Source of the DNA: an uncultured Methylocystaceae bacterium
GTDB lineage: Bacteria; Pseudomonadota; Alphaproteobacteria; Rhizobiales; Beijerinckiaceae
Direction: 5' to 3'
Length of the DNA stretch: 64,000 bases
NCBI GenBank assembly: GCA_937870755.1
Contig: CALMZV010000019.1
Span: 1-64,000 of the forward strand
Part shown: piece by piece, positions 1-13,838 of the stretch
Numbering within the stretch: the stretch's first letter is position 1
Layout: every line of letters starts with the position of its first letter
Made by a program: the position numbers and the translations under genes
Notes under the pieces: model-generated
What the model saw: only the letters and a program-made list of their open reading frames with translations
Told to the model about the DNA's origin: nothing
The model's database searches: none

Positions 1-149
1 GTTCGCGAGCGCGACTGCGCGCCCGAGCTGATGCGAGGATCGCGCGGCGCGCTTTTCGCCGCGCCCCCCGAACGGCTGCAGGTCGTTCGCGAGCGCGACT
101 GCGCGCCCGAGCTGATGCGAGGATCGCGCGGCGCGCTTTGCGCCGCGCC
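1..149. repeat. 84-bp-period tandem direct repeat, two copies, left copy cut by window edge
   Basis: The block starting at 1 recurs starting at 85. About 65 bases match (1-65 against 85-149) with one mismatch (T56 against G140); the remaining 19 bases of the first unit act as spacer. Each unit is rich in GCGC runs. It lies directly downstream of the hemW stop. The period is divisible by three, so the repeat stays open in some frames, but I see no credible protein there. More units may lie to the left of the window. Confidence 0.8.
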
Positions 150-152
150 ATA

Positions 153-1322
153 TCAAGCCGCCAGATCCGCCACGACGGCGTCGAGCACCGGGAATCCTTC
201 CGCGCTCACGCGCAGGCGTCCTTCGCGGGTGTATTCGACAAGCCCGTCGGCGATGAGATCGGCGACGCGGGAGGCCGCGAGCGCCTTGCCGGTCAGCGCC
301 TGAAACCGCTGGGGGTCGATGCCTTCGGACAGCCGCAACCCCATCAGCAGAAACTCGTCGCCCTGCTCCTCGATCGACAGCGCCTCGTCCTCGATCAGAC
401 CGTGGCCTTCGGTCTCCACGCAGGTGAGCCACATTTCCGGGTGTTTTTCGGTCGCCTGCGCGCGTCGCGCCTTGCCCTGCGCGATCCGCCCGTGCGCGCC
501 GGGGCCGACGCCGACATATTCGCCGTAGCGCCAGTAGATGAGATTGTGCCGGCTCTCCGCGCCGGGCCGCGCGTGGTTGGAGATTTCGTAGGCCGGCATG
601 CCGGCGCGGTTCATCGTGTCCTGCGTCACGTCCCACAGCGCGCGCTGGGTGTCGATGTCGGGCGTGACGAGCTTGCCCGCCCGTTCGAGCCGCTCGAACA
701 TCGTGTCCGGCTCGATGGTGAGCTGGTAGAGCGAGAGATGTTCGGGCGCGATGGCGAGGGCCTCGTGCAACTCGGCCCGCCAGCCCTCGACCGTCTGGCC
801 GGGGCGCGCGTAGATGAGGTCGAACGAGGCGCGGGAGAAAGTCTTCGTCGCCACTTCGAGCGCGGCCAGCGCCTCGTCGCGCGAATGCAGCCGGCCGAGC
901 GCGCGCAGGTCGGTGTCGTTCAGCGCCTGCACCCCAAGCGAGACCCGGTTGACGCCGGCCGCGCGATAGCCGCGAAACCGCTCGGCTTCGACGCTGGAGG
1001 GGTTGGCTTCGAGCGTGACCTCGACGTTCGCGTCGACCGTCCAGTTCTCCGCGATCGCTTCAAGAACCGCCTCCACCGTGCGCGGCTTCATCAGCGACGG
1101 CGTGCCGCCGCCGAAGAAGATCGAGGCGACGGTGCGCCCGCCCGTCAGCTGCGCGCGATGGGCGAGTTCGGCGCGAAACGCGTCCACATAGCGCTCCTCG
1201 TCGATCGGGGCGCGCCGCACATGGCTGTTGAAGTCGCAATAGGGACACTTCGACAGGCAGAACGGCCAGTGCACGTAGACGCCGAAGCCTGGGTCGATTC
1301 GAAGCGGATGAATGGAGGCCAT
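153..1322 (-). CDS. hemW: HemW-like radical SAM protein (coproporphyrinogen III oxidase-like heme chaperone)
   Basis: This 389-residue protein has the radical SAM signature CLSKCPYCDF at about residues 22-31 (Cys22, Cys26, Cys29 for the 4Fe-4S cluster) and a GGGTPS glycine motif at 71-76. Both fit the HemW family, which binds heme and delivers it to respiratory enzymes; members were long annotated as oxygen-independent coproporphyrinogen oxidases. Length is normal for HemW and shorter than true HemN. The ATG at 1322 follows an AAGGCG-type ribosome site. It is the last gene of a minus-strand run rph-rdgB-hemW, 38 bases after rdgB, a gene order commonly seen in Rhizobiales. Confidence 0.93.
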   Translation of the reverse strand: MASIHPLRIDPGFGVYVHWPFCLSKCPYCDFNSHVRRAPIDEERYVDAFRAELAHRAQLTGGRTVASIFFGGGTPSLMKPRTVEAVLEAIAENWTVDANVEVTLEANPSSVEAERFRGYRAAGVNRVSLGVQALNDTDLRALGRLHSRDEALAALEVATKTFSRASFDLIYARPGQTVEGWRAELHEALAIAPEHLSLYQLTIEPDTMFERLERAGKLVTPDIDTQRALWDVTQDTMNRAGMPAYEISNHARPGAESRHNLIYWRYGEYVGVGPGAHGRIAQGKARRAQATEKHPEMWLTCVETEGHGLIEDEALSIEEQGDEFLLMGLRLSEGIDPQRFQALTGKALAASRVADLIADGLVEYTREGRLRVSAEGFPVLDAVVADLAA

Positions 1323-1360
1323 GGCGCCTTATTGCACGAGCCGGGCCTCGATAAAATGTC

Positions 1361-1990
1361 TCAGGACGGCACAAGCAGCGCGCGCGCCATTTTCTGGAAC
1401 GCGCGCGCCCGGTGCGACAGCGCCCGCGACCCGTCGGCCGGAATCCCGTGCTTTTCCGTCGATTCCATCTCGCCGAACGTGCGGAAATGGCCGTCGGGCT
1501 GGAAGATCGGGTCGTAGCCGAAGCCGCGCTCGCCGCGCGGCGCGACGAGATCGCCGTCGACCCGGCCCTCGAAGCTTGCCTCTGTCCCGTCCGGCCACAC
1601 GACCGCCAGCGCCGAAATGAAACAGCCGCGCCACGGCCGCGGCGCGCCGCTCGCCTCCAGTTCGGCGAGGATTTTCGCCATCGCCTGCGAAAACCCGCCC
1701 GCCTCGCTCGCAAATCGCGCCGAGGCGACGCCCGGCAGGCCGCCGAGCGGCTCCACACAGAGGCCCGAATCGTCGGCCAGGGCCGGCAGCCCGGATGCGG
1801 CCGTGGCCGCCCGCGCCTTGATGAGCGCGTTGGCGACGAAATCGGCGCCTGTCTCCTCCGGCTCGCCGAGGCCCAGTTCGCCGGCCGAGACGGCCTCGAT
1901 TCCGCAGGGGCCGAGCAGTTCGCGCATCTCGCGCAATTTGCCCGCGTTGTGGGTGGCGATGACGATCTTGCCGGAAAGCGCGCGGCTCAT
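1361..1990 (-). CDS. rdgB: RdgB/HAM1 family non-canonical purine NTP pyrophosphatase
   Basis: The 209-residue product starts [19 protein letters not shown], containing the family motif (T/S)xNxxK in ATHNAGKL. Later it has [28 protein letters not shown] and the C-terminal SHRARAF, all typical of HAM1/RdgB enzymes. These hydrolyse dITP, XTP and related damaged purine nucleotides to monophosphates and keep them out of DNA. Its start overlaps the rph stop by four bases (ATGA on the minus strand), so translation is probably coupled to rph. A much longer open frame continues upstream, but similarity begins at this ATG. Confidence 0.94.
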   Translation of the reverse strand: MSRALSGKIVIATHNAGKLREMRELLGPCGIEAVSAGELGLGEPEETGADFVANALIKARAATAASGLPALADDSGLCVEPLGGLPGVASARFASEAGGFSQAMAKILAELEASGAPRPWRGCFISALAVVWPDGTEASFEGRVDGDLVAPRGERGFGYDPIFQPDGHFRTFGEMESTEKHGIPADGSRALSHRARAFQKMARALLVPS

Positions 1991-2703
1991 CCCGCGACCG
2001 CCGCCTTCTGCAATTCGGTCAGTTGCGCCACGCCTTGCCGGGCGAGCGCGAGCATCGACATCAGTTCGGCGTCGCTGAACGGCGCGGCTTCGGCCGTCAT
2101 CTGCACTTCGACGAGGCCGCCTGCGCCGGTGATGACAAAATTGGCGTCGGTGTCGGCGCTCGAATCCTCGTCGTAATCGAGATCGAGCACGGGAACGCCC
2201 TTGTAGACGCCGCACGAGATCGCCGCCACGCTGTCGCGCAGCGGGTTGTCCTTGATGATCGAGCGCCCGCGCATCCACTTCAGGCAATCGTGCAGCGCAA
2301 TCCAGGCGCCGGTGATGGAGGCGGTGCGCGTGCCGCCGTCCGCCTGCAGGACGTCGCAGTCGAGCGTGATCTGCCGTTCGCCGAGCGCGGGCAGATGGGT
2401 CACCGCCCGTAGCGAGCGGCCGATCAGCCGCTGGATTTCCTGCGTGCGGCCGGAAGGCTTGCCCGAGGTCGACTCGCGGCGTGTGCGGGTGTGGGTGGCG
2501 CGCGGCAGCATGGAATATTCCGCCGTCACCCAGCCGCGCCCCTGCCCGCGCAGCCACATCGGCGGCTTGTCTTCGAGGGAGGCGGTGCACAGGACGTGCG
2601 TATTGCCGAACTTCACGAGGCACGAGCCTTCCGCATAACGCGCCACGTTGCGCTCGAAGGAGACGGCGCGCAGCGCCTCGGGCGCGCGGGAGGAAGGACG
2701 CAT
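1987..2703 (-). CDS. rph: RNase PH, tRNA 3'-end phosphorolytic exoribonuclease
   Basis: The 238-residue product has the usual length of RNase PH. Recognisable segments are [12 protein letters not shown] at the N-terminus, [30 protein letters not shown], the arginine-rich [15 protein letters not shown] and [15 protein letters not shown]. It trims tRNA 3' ends using phosphate. It is the promoter-proximal gene of the rph-rdgB-hemW run and is divergent from recF across about 97 bases. Full length, with no sign of the frameshift known from some laboratory E. coli strains. Confidence 0.96.
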   Translation of the reverse strand: MRPSSRAPEALRAVSFERNVARYAEGSCLVKFGNTHVLCTASLEDKPPMWLRGQGRGWVTAEYSMLPRATHTRTRRESTSGKPSGRTQEIQRLIGRSLRAVTHLPALGERQITLDCDVLQADGGTRTASITGAWIALHDCLKWMRGRSIIKDNPLRDSVAAISCGVYKGVPVLDLDYDEDSSADTDANFVITGAGGLVEVQMTAEAAPFSDAELMSMLALARQGVAQLTELQKAAVAG

Positions 2704-2800
2704 GGAGAACCTCGGTTTCGAATTCGGTCCGCCCTTCTAGAGCATCCCGGGCTGGCCGCAAATCGCTGGCCGCCTGTCCCGATCCGTGGCAAGAGGCGGC

Positions 2801-3946
2801 ATGACCGCCGCTTCGCCGGCCGCCTTTCAGGCGCGACGTCCGCGCGTGCGGCGGCTGATGTTGACCGATTTCCGTTCCTATCCCGCGCTCGATCTGGCCG
2901 TGGATGCGCCCCTCGTCGCGCTGGTCGGCGACAACGGCGCCGGCAAGACCAACATTCTGGAGGCGTTGTCGCTGTTTGCGCCGGGGCGCGGGCTGCGCCG
3001 GGCGGAGCTTGCCGAATGCGCGCGGGCGGGCGGGCAGGGCGGCTTTGCGATCGGACTGACGATCGAGGACGAACTACGCCGGACGCAGCTTGGCTGCGGG
3101 CTGGACGCGGACGGCGCGCGCAGGCATCGCATCGACGGCGCGAGCGCCGGTTCGGCGCGCGACTTCGCCGACTACCTGCGCATCGTGTGGATGACGCCGG
3201 CGATGGACGGGCTGTTCTACGGGCCGGCCGGCGAGCGACGGCGTTTTCTCGACCGGCTGACGCTGGCGGTCGATGCGGACCACGGCGCGCGCGTGTCGGC
3301 CTACGAACGGGCGCTGCGCAACCGCAATCGCCTGCTGGAAACGAACGCCGACCGGGCGTGGCTCGACGCCGCCGAACGCGAGGCTGCGGAACTGGGCGTG
3401 GCCGTCGCCGCCGCGCGGCTCGAAACCGTATCGCGGCTCGCAGCCCTGGTGGCGGCCGAACGCGATCCCGATTCGCTCTTTCCCTGGGCCGATCTCGCGA
3501 TCGAAGGCGGCATCGAGACCATGACGGCCGGCCGCAGCGCGCTCGAGGCCGAGGACCTGTTTCGCGTCGCGCTCGCCCGCAACCGCGCGCGCGACGCCGC
3601 CGCCGGCCGCGCGACCTTCGGTCCGCAGGCGAGCGATCTGGTGGTGCGCCACGGGCCGAAGGGCATCGAGGCGCGCCGCTGCTCGACCGGCGAACAGAAG
3701 GCGCTGCTGACCGGCGTCGTGCTCGCGCACGCGCGCCTCGTGGCGGCGATGAGCGGCGTTGCGCCGCTGGCGTTGCTGGACGAGATCGCCGCCCATTTCG
3801 ACCCGCGCCGCCGCGCCGCGCTGTTCGACGAACTCGTGCGCATCGGCTGCCAGGCGTGGCTGACCGGCGCCGACGCGCAGGCGTTCGACGATCTGCGCGG
3901 CCGCGCCCTCATGCTGCGCGTGACGCCCGGCCGCGTGGAGGCCTGA
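2801..3946 (+). CDS. recF: RecF, DNA replication/repair SMC-like ATPase
   Basis: The predicted 381-residue protein carries a Walker A motif GDNGAGKTN at about 43-51, a late signature-like segment CSTGEQKALL and the Walker B/D-loop ALLDEIAAHFDPRRR, in the order expected for RecF. RecF works with RecO and RecR to load RecA at gaps. I place the start at the ATG at 2801, preceded by AAGAGGCGG. A GTG at 2786 would add five residues and lacks a better ribosome site. It is three bases upstream of recQ, so the two are almost certainly co-transcribed. Neither dnaN nor dnaA is present in the window. Confidence 0.94.
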   Translation: MTAASPAAFQARRPRVRRLMLTDFRSYPALDLAVDAPLVALVGDNGAGKTNILEALSLFAPGRGLRRAELAECARAGGQGGFAIGLTIEDELRRTQLGCGLDADGARRHRIDGASAGSARDFADYLRIVWMTPAMDGLFYGPAGERRRFLDRLTLAVDADHGARVSAYERALRNRNRLLETNADRAWLDAAEREAAELGVAVAAARLETVSRLAALVAAERDPDSLFPWADLAIEGGIETMTAGRSALEAEDLFRVALARNRARDAAAGRATFGPQASDLVVRHGPKGIEARRCSTGEQKALLTGVVLAHARLVAAMSGVAPLALLDEIAAHFDPRRRAALFDELVRIGCQAWLTGADAQAFDDLRGRALMLRVTPGRVEA

Positions 3947-3949
3947 CGC

Positions 3950-5764
3950 ATGTCGCTGCTGCCTCCCGAGGCTTCCGGGCTCTTGAGATCCGTGTTCGGC
4001 TACGACGCGTTCCGCGAGGGTCAGGCCGAGATCATCGCGGCCGTTCTGGCCGGCGGCCCGGTGCTGGCGATCATGCCGACGGGCAGCGGCAAGTCGATGT
4101 GCTACCAGTTGCCGGCGCTGATCGAGGGCGGCCTCACCGTCGTCGTCTCGCCGCTGATCGCATTGATGCGCGATCAGGTGAGTCAGTTGCGCGCGCTGGG
4201 CGTTTCCGCCGCCACGCTCAATTCGCTGAACGCGCCGGACGAGAACGAGGCGGCGCTGGCCGCGCTGCGCGCGGGGTCGCTCCGGCTTCTCTACGTGTCG
4301 CCGGAGCGCCTGGCGATGGATGGGCTGATCGCCGCGTTGCGCCGCGCCCGCGTGCGGCGGCTGGCGATCGACGAGGCTCACTGCGTATCCGAATGGGGAC
4401 ACGATTTCCGCCCCGACTATCGCCGGATCGGCGCGGCGGCGCTGGCGCTGGCGGAGGGCGGCGAGCCCGTGCAGGTCGTGGGGCTGACGGCGACCGCCGA
4501 CCGGGCGACCCGCGAGGACATCGCGCGCAGGCTGTTTCCCGCGCCGCCCCGGCTCTTTCTGCACAGTTTCGACCGGCCGAACATCGAGCTTAATTTCGCA
4601 CCCAAGGACCAGCCGCGCCGCCAGCTCGCGCGGTTTCTCGAGAAACACAGGGGCGAGAGCGGCATCGTCTATTGCGCCTCGCGCGAGCGCTGCGAAACGC
4701 TGAGCGACTATTTCGAAACATGCGGCCACGCCGCTGTTCCCTATCACGCCGGCCTCGATCACGCGGCGCGCAACCGCAATCAGGATCGCTTCCTGCAGGA
4801 GGACGGCGTGGTGGCGGTGGCGACCATCGCGTTCGGCATGGGCGTCAACAAGCCGGACGTGCGGTTCGTGACGCACGCCGACATGCCGTCCTCCATCGAG
4901 GCCTATTACCAGGAGATCGGGCGCGCCGGCCGCGACGGCCTGCCGGCCGACACGCTCGCGCTCTATTCGCTCGACGACATGGCGTTCCGCCGCCGCCAGA
5001 TCGACGCCCGGGATATTTCCGACGAACGCCGGCGCATCGAACACGCGCGGTTCGGCGCGCTGGCGATGTTGTGCGAAACCCCGGCCTGCCGCCGCCAGAC
5101 GCTGCTCGCCTATTTCGACGAGGAACGCGGCCCATGCGGGCGCTGCGACATCTGCCAGGATCGCGTCCCCGTCATCGACGGCGCGGTCCCTGCGCAGAAG
5201 GCGCTGTCGGCTGTCTGGCGCACCGGCCAGCGGTTCGGCGCGAACTATCTGGCCGATGTCCTCGTCGGCGCCGACACCGAGGCCATCCGCCGCAACGGTC
5301 ACGATTCGATCAGGACTTTCGGCGTCGGACGCGAGTTCGCCAAAGCCGAGTGGGCCTCCATCCTGCGCCAGTTGTTCGCGGCCGGCGCGCTGCGCACGGC
5401 GAGCGAACGGCACGGCGGCTTCGCGCTGACCGACAAGGGCGAAGCGATCCTGCGCGGCCAGTCGCCCATCCGCCTGCGGCGCGATCCGATCGCCGCGCGC
5501 GAGAAACGGGCGGGCAAGGCCGCATCCCTCGTCGCGCCCGGCCACGAGGCCGCGCTCGCCGCCCTCAAGCGCAAGCGGCTGGAGCTTGCGCGCGAGGAAG
5601 GCGTTCCGGCCTTCGTGATTTTCGCCGACCGCACGCTGATCGAAATGGCCGAGCGGCGGCCCGCGACCCTGGACGAGATGCGCGCCATACACGGCGTCGG
5701 CCAGGTCAAGCTCGCCCGCTATGGCGAGGGCTTTCTCCAGGCCCTCGAAGAAGCATCGCGTTGA
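3950..5764 (+). CDS. recQ: RecQ family ATP-dependent DNA helicase
   Basis: The 604-residue protein contains PTGSGKS (Walker A, about 43-49), DEAH at 141-144 followed by CVSEWGHDFR (the RecQ aromatic-rich loop), helicase motif VI (QEIGRAGRDG), the zinc-binding cysteine cluster ending CGRCDIC, a winged-helix RQC region, and a C-terminal HRDC-like segment. This is the complete bacterial RecQ layout. It unwinds DNA 3'-5' and initiates RecF-pathway recombination. Its position directly behind recF puts two partners of that pathway in one transcript. The next gene, gyrB, is separated by 195 bases. Confidence 0.96.
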   Translation: MSLLPPEASGLLRSVFGYDAFREGQAEIIAAVLAGGPVLAIMPTGSGKSMCYQLPALIEGGLTVVVSPLIALMRDQVSQLRALGVSAATLNSLNAPDENEAALAALRAGSLRLLYVSPERLAMDGLIAALRRARVRRLAIDEAHCVSEWGHDFRPDYRRIGAAALALAEGGEPVQVVGLTATADRATREDIARRLFPAPPRLFLHSFDRPNIELNFAPKDQPRRQLARFLEKHRGESGIVYCASRERCETLSDYFETCGHAAVPYHAGLDHAARNRNQDRFLQEDGVVAVATIAFGMGVNKPDVRFVTHADMPSSIEAYYQEIGRAGRDGLPADTLALYSLDDMAFRRRQIDARDISDERRRIEHARFGALAMLCETPACRRQTLLAYFDEERGPCGRCDICQDRVPVIDGAVPAQKALSAVWRTGQRFGANYLADVLVGADTEAIRRNGHDSIRTFGVGREFAKAEWASILRQLFAAGALRTASERHGGFALTDKGEAILRGQSPIRLRRDPIAAREKRAGKAASLVAPGHEAALAALKRKRLELAREEGVPAFVIFADRTLIEMAERRPATLDEMRAIHGVGQVKLARYGEGFLQALEEASR

Positions 5765-8401
<2,637 letters not shown>

Positions 8402-8404
8402 CGC

Positions 8405-9559
8405 TCATTCCGCGAGCTTGAGGATCTCGACGATGTCCTCGGGCTTTTCGATCTTGCGCGGGTTGGCCTGCACGAACGGATTGGCCATCGCCAGTTCCGC
8501 GATCCGCCCGTAGAGGCCGGGCGTGACGCCGACATCCGACAGTCTGGTCGGCAGGCCGAGCGATGCGATGAGCGCGCGCACGGCGCCCGCCGCATCCGGC
8601 CCTTCGCCCAGCATGCGTGCGACGCGCGCCTGTTGCGCTTGCGTGACGCGCAGGTTCCAGCGCATCGCCGCCGGCAGCATCACGCACGACGTATAGCCGT
8701 GCGGCACGCCGGCGACGGCGCCCAGCTGGTGGCCGACGCCATGGCTCGCGCCGTAGCGCACGCGGCCGACGCCCTGCGTGGCGAGCCACACGCCGAACTG
8801 GCTTTGCTGGCGCGCGACGGCGTCGGCGGGATCGGCTTTCGTGGCGCGCAGGGATTGCGCGAGCAGTTCCAGCCCCTGCAACGAGCATCCGTCGATGAAT
8901 GGGTTGGCGTCGGGCGAGAGCACGCCTTCGATGGCGTGGTCGATGGCGCGCACGCCGCTCGACAGCCACAGCCAGTCGGGCGTCGCCCGCGGCAGGGCGG
9001 GGTCGTAGACGATCGTCTGCGCGCAGAACCACGGCGCGGCGAAGCCGAACTTGATCTTCGTGTCCGGATCGACCGAACCGCCGATCACGCCGAATTCCGC
9101 GCCCGACAGCGTGGTGGGAACCGCGATGTAGCGCGGCGCCGGCGCTCCGAGCGACCTGGGCGTTCCGCCCTTCTGCATCGAGCGGGCGATCAGCGCATCG
9201 CGGTCGGCGATTTTTTCCGCGCGGATGAGATTGGCGATCTTGACCGCGTCGATCACGCTGCCGCCGCCGAGCGCGATGACGAGATCGGGCGCCGTCGCCT
9301 CCATCCGCCGCGCCAGCGCGAACACCGCCGGCATGGGGGAATGCGCGGGGATCGCCGTCTCCACGTCCACGCGCGCCACGCGCAACGCGCGCGCGGCGGC
9401 GTCGGCCCGTTCGGCGAGCGAGCGCGTCGAAACGATGAGCGCGCTCCTGTCGCCGCGCCGGACGATTTCGGCGTCCAGCGCCGCGGCGAACGGCGTTCCG
9501 TAGACGATCGCCGCCTGATCGAGCAGCTCGAACCGGCCGGATTGCAAGGCCTGCGTCAT
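8405..9559 (-). CDS. iron-containing (group III) alcohol dehydrogenase family protein
   Basis: The 384-residue protein has the nucleotide-binding GGGSVID motif near residue 100, the PTTLSGAEF segment, and the metal ligands typical of the family: an aspartate and histidine in RAIDHAIEG and histidines in GASHGVGHQLG. Family members are NAD(P)-dependent alcohol dehydrogenases, glycerol dehydrogenase-like enzymes or maleylacetate reductases; the sequence does not fix the substrate. It follows an enoyl-CoA hydratase gene by 19 bases on the same strand, so a role in a CoA-linked or ring-cleavage catabolic route is likely. It converges on gyrB with only three bases between stops. Confidence 0.85.
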   Translation of the reverse strand: MTQALQSGRFELLDQAAIVYGTPFAAALDAEIVRRGDRSALIVSTRSLAERADAAARALRVARVDVETAIPAHSPMPAVFALARRMEATAPDLVIALGGGSVIDAVKIANLIRAEKIADRDALIARSMQKGGTPRSLGAPAPRYIAVPTTLSGAEFGVIGGSVDPDTKIKFGFAAPWFCAQTIVYDPALPRATPDWLWLSSGVRAIDHAIEGVLSPDANPFIDGCSLQGLELLAQSLRATKADPADAVARQQSQFGVWLATQGVGRVRYGASHGVGHQLGAVAGVPHGYTSCVMLPAAMRWNLRVTQAQQARVARMLGEGPDAAGAVRALIASLGLPTRLSDVGVTPGLYGRIAELAMANPFVQANPRKIEKPEDIVEILKLAE

Positions 9560-9578
9560 GAATGTCTCCCGCTCCCGC

Positions 9579-10370
9579 TCAACCGCGCGCGGCGCGCCGG
9601 CGCGCCTGTTCCTCGACGAAATGGCCGAGCATCCTGCGCGCCTCCTCGCTGCGGAAGGCGTCCTCGAAACTGTCGATTCCCGCCTGAATGGCGGCCGGCA
9701 GCGACAGCGTCTCCCATTTTGCGATCAGCGCCTTCTGCAGGCGCAGCGCATTGGCGCCGCCCGCCAGCAGCGAGGAGAGCGCCTTGTCGAGGGCGCCCTC
9801 CATGTTCTCCGGCGTCGCCACGCGCTCGACAAGGCCCCATTTCTGGGCCTCCTCGGCGCCGAACACATCGCCCGTCAGCAACAGGTCGCGCGTGCGACCC
9901 CAGCCGATCAGTTGCGGCAGAACGGCCGCTTCCACCACCGAGGGAATGCCGAGCCGCACTTCCTGCATGCCGAACCGCGCCGCGGTCGAGGCGATGCGGA
10001 AGTCGCAGCTTGCCGCAAGCTCCAGCCCCGCGCCGTAGCAATGGCCGTCGACGCGCGCGATGACCGGCACGGGCGCGGCGCGCACGGCCGCGCAGCAGCG
10101 ATGCACGCGGGTGATGAAAGCGCGCGCCGCGCTCGGGCCGAGTCCGGCCATTTCCGAAATGTCGGCGCCGCCGACGAACGCCTTGCCGCCCGCGCCCGTC
10201 ACCACAATCGCCCGCACGCCGGGCGTAGCGGCCATCGCTTCGATCGCCGCCACGAAATCGCTCATCAGGGCGGAATTCAGCGAATTGAGTTTGGTCGCAT
10301 TGTCGATGGTCACGAAGGCGACCTTGCCGTCCTTGCGTTCTGCGATCTGGCGGACGATCTGCCCCGACAT
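9579..10370 (-). CDS. enoyl-CoA hydratase/isomerase (crotonase) family protein
   Basis: The 263-residue product shows crotonase features: AFVGGADISEM (first oxyanion-hole segment), HCYGAGLELAASCDFRIAS (second) and RFGMQEVRLGIPS. The glutamate in EVRLG matches one usual catalytic glutamate; the second position appears as VVEAAVLPQL. Family members hydrate or isomerise enoyl-CoA thioesters. The ATG at 10370 follows an AGGAAGAGGC ribosome site, whereas the open frame extends far upstream without similarity. It is divergent from an SDR gene and forms an apparent two-gene unit with the downstream iron-type dehydrogenase. Confidence 0.9.
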   Translation of the reverse strand: MSGQIVRQIAERKDGKVAFVTIDNATKLNSLNSALMSDFVAAIEAMAATPGVRAIVVTGAGGKAFVGGADISEMAGLGPSAARAFITRVHRCCAAVRAAPVPVIARVDGHCYGAGLELAASCDFRIASTAARFGMQEVRLGIPSVVEAAVLPQLIGWGRTRDLLLTGDVFGAEEAQKWGLVERVATPENMEGALDKALSSLLAGGANALRLQKALIAKWETLSLPAAIQAGIDSFEDAFRSEEARRMLGHFVEEQARRRAARG

Positions 10371-10457
10371 GCCTCTTCCTCCCGTGACGATTTGGAATCT
10401 TCGGCGCATCATGGCTAGAAAGGACCGAAAGTCGAGCGTGGGTTCGGGAGGAAGAAA

Positions 10458-11237
10458 ATGAAAATCAAGGACAAGGTGATCGTGGTCACGGGCGGCGCCG
10501 ATGGCATCGGCAGGGCCCTGTGCGAGCGCTTCGCGGCCGAAGGCGCCCGCAAGGTCGTCGTCGCCGACATCAACAAGGCGGGCGCCGAAAAGGTCGCGGC
10601 CGCCATCGGCGGCGTCGGCTTCGGATGCGACGTTTCGAAGGAAGCCGAAATCCAGCGCCTGGTCGCCGAGACCGAGCGGCTCGCCGGCCCCATCGATCTG
10701 TTCGTGTCGAACGCGGGCATCGGCAATTTCGGCGAGAGTCCCGACGATGCGACGTCCGGCTCCAACGCGCAGTGGCAGCGCGGCTGGGAGGTGAACCTCA
10801 TGGCGCATGTCTACGCCGCCCGCGCCTGCCTGCCGGGCATGATCGCGCGCGGCTCCGGCTATTTCCTCAATACGGCGTCGGCGGCGGGCCTGCTCAACCA
10901 GATCGGCAGCGCGATCTACGGGGTCACCAAGCACGCGGCCGTCGGCTTTGCGGAAATTCTCGCCATCACCCATCGCGATCAGGGGATCAAGGTGTCGGTG
11001 CTGTGTCCGCAGGCGGTCGACACGCCGCTGTTGCGCGCCGGCGGTCCCGGCGCCCAGCATGTCGACGGCGTCCTCACGCCCGAACATGTCGCGGGCTTCG
11101 TCGTCGAGGCGCTCGAGCGCGAGGATTTCGTCATCCTGCCGCACCCGCAGGTGCTCGGCTACATGCGCAAGAAGACGGAAGACTACAACCGCTGGATCGG
11201 CGGCATGGCCAAGTTCCGCAGATCGATGAAGGCTTGA
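10458..11237 (+). CDS. short-chain dehydrogenase/reductase (SDR)
   Basis: This 259-residue classical SDR has the cofactor motif TGGADGIG at residues 11-18, SNAGIG for the NAG motif, the serine in NTASAAG and the catalytic YGVTK. An acidic residue after the second strand (VVVADIN) suggests NAD rather than NADP as cofactor. The substrate cannot be read from sequence. An excellent ribosome site (GGGAGGAAG) precedes its ATG. It is divergent from the enoyl-CoA hydratase across 87 bases and its stop overlaps the proposed TTG start of the following transporter. Confidence 0.9.
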   Translation: MKIKDKVIVVTGGADGIGRALCERFAAEGARKVVVADINKAGAEKVAAAIGGVGFGCDVSKEAEIQRLVAETERLAGPIDLFVSNAGIGNFGESPDDATSGSNAQWQRGWEVNLMAHVYAARACLPGMIARGSGYFLNTASAAGLLNQIGSAIYGVTKHAAVGFAEILAITHRDQGIKVSVLCPQAVDTPLLRAGGPGAQHVDGVLTPEHVAGFVVEALEREDFVILPHPQVLGYMRKKTEDYNRWIGGMAKFRRSMKA

Positions 11238-12448
11238 GGCTTCTCTGGCCGCAACTCGACGAACGCCGGGCCTCGATCGTTAGCGCGCTGATGATCGCGG
11301 TCGGCCCGCTGTCGCTCGCCCTCTACACGCCCGCGCTGCCGACGCTGGCTGACGCCTTTGGCGTCGGTCCGGGCGCCATCAAGCTGACGCTCACCCTTTA
11401 TTTTTTCGGTTTCTGCGCCGCCCAGCTGGTCTGCGGACCATTGTCGGACGCCTTCGGCCGCAGACCGGTCGCGCTGGGCTTTCTTGCGATCTATCTCGCC
11501 GGCAGCGCGGTCGCGCTCGCCGCGCCCACCATTCTCGTATTGCAGATCGGCCGCGCGTTGCAGGGAATCGGCGCGGCGGCGGGCGTCGCCACCTCGCGCG
11601 CGATGGTGCGCGATCTGTTCATCGGCCAGGCGTCCGCGCGCATCATGAACCGCATCGGCCTGATGGTGGCGCTCGTGCCGGCGCTGTCGCCGACGCTGGG
11701 CGCGCTCATCCTGGCGGGCGGCCACTGGCGCTGGATCTTCGCGCTGATGTTCGTCTACGCCGTAGTGTTGGTGGCGGCGATGCCCGTCCTGTTGCCGGAA
11801 ACCAATCGCCATGCCGATCCCGCGCAACTGAAACCCGCGCGTGTGGCGGCCAATTACGCGACCCTGCTTGCCGACCGCCGGTTCATGGCGCCGGCCGGGC
11901 TGATGGCGCTGGTGCTCGGGGGCGTCTACACGCTGCCGTCGGTCATGCCGTTCGTGCTGATCGGCAAGCTCGGCCTCACGCCGTTGCAGTTCGCCGCCGC
12001 GCTGCTGGCGCAGACAGCCTCGCTGCTTGTCGCCAATCTGCTTGCGAGCCGCCTGTTGCGGCGCACGCCGGCGCGCCGACTCGTTCCGGTCGGCGTCGTC
12101 ATCATCGTGGCGGCCGGCGTGGGGTTCGCCGCCATTCGCCTGTTCGATGCGCCGCCGCTCGCAGCCTTCATCATCCCGTCCGCTTTGTGGACGTCCGGCA
12201 TTCCGTTCGTCACGCCGGGCGCCATGACGGCCGCGCTCGCCCATTTTCCGCAGACGGCGGGCGCGGCCTCGGCGCTCATCGGCTTCATGCAGATGGGCGG
12301 CGGCTTTCTGGGGTCGGCGATCGCGGCCGCAGCCTTCGGCGACCCGATGGCGGCCGTGGACACGCTCATGCCGGCGATTTCCTTCCTCACCGGCCTCGTT
12401 CTGCTCGCGCTGCCGCCCGCGCCCGGACAGGGCGACGGCGACGCTTGA
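11234..12448 (+). CDS. MFS transporter, Bcr/CflA-like drug efflux family
   Basis: The frame encodes about 404 residues with roughly twelve hydrophobic segments. [18 protein letters not shown] in the first helix and [16 protein letters not shown] in the loop between helices 2 and 3 are characteristic of the Bcr/CflA subgroup of drug:proton antiporters. There is no good ATG before the first helix. A TTG at 11234 overlaps the SDR stop (TTGA) and would give a normal short cytoplasmic N-terminus, so I chose it. The first ATG, at 11291, would begin inside helix 1. The upstream SDR and this gene probably share a transcript. Confidence 0.8.
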   Translation: MRLLWPQLDERRASIVSALMIAVGPLSLALYTPALPTLADAFGVGPGAIKLTLTLYFFGFCAAQLVCGPLSDAFGRRPVALGFLAIYLAGSAVALAAPTILVLQIGRALQGIGAAAGVATSRAMVRDLFIGQASARIMNRIGLMVALVPALSPTLGALILAGGHWRWIFALMFVYAVVLVAAMPVLLPETNRHADPAQLKPARVAANYATLLADRRFMAPAGLMALVLGGVYTLPSVMPFVLIGKLGLTPLQFAAALLAQTASLLVANLLASRLLRRTPARRLVPVGVVIIVAAGVGFAAIRLFDAPPLAAFIIPSALWTSGIPFVTPGAMTAALAHFPQTAGAASALIGFMQMGGGFLGSAIAAAAFGDPMAAVDTLMPAISFLTGLVLLALPPAPGQGDGDA

Positions 12449-12590
12449 GCGCAGGCCGCGCATTTTTGCTTCTCGCGGGCGGCATCTCTTGCTACCATTT
12501 TGTCCGACAATGCTGGTGCGGCGCAAAAAGCCGGCCCCGCCTTGCCTGCAAACGCAATCGGCCCGCAAAAACATCTGGAGAGGAAGGCCC

Positions 12591-13834
<1,244 letters not shown>

Positions 13835-13838
<4 letters not shown>

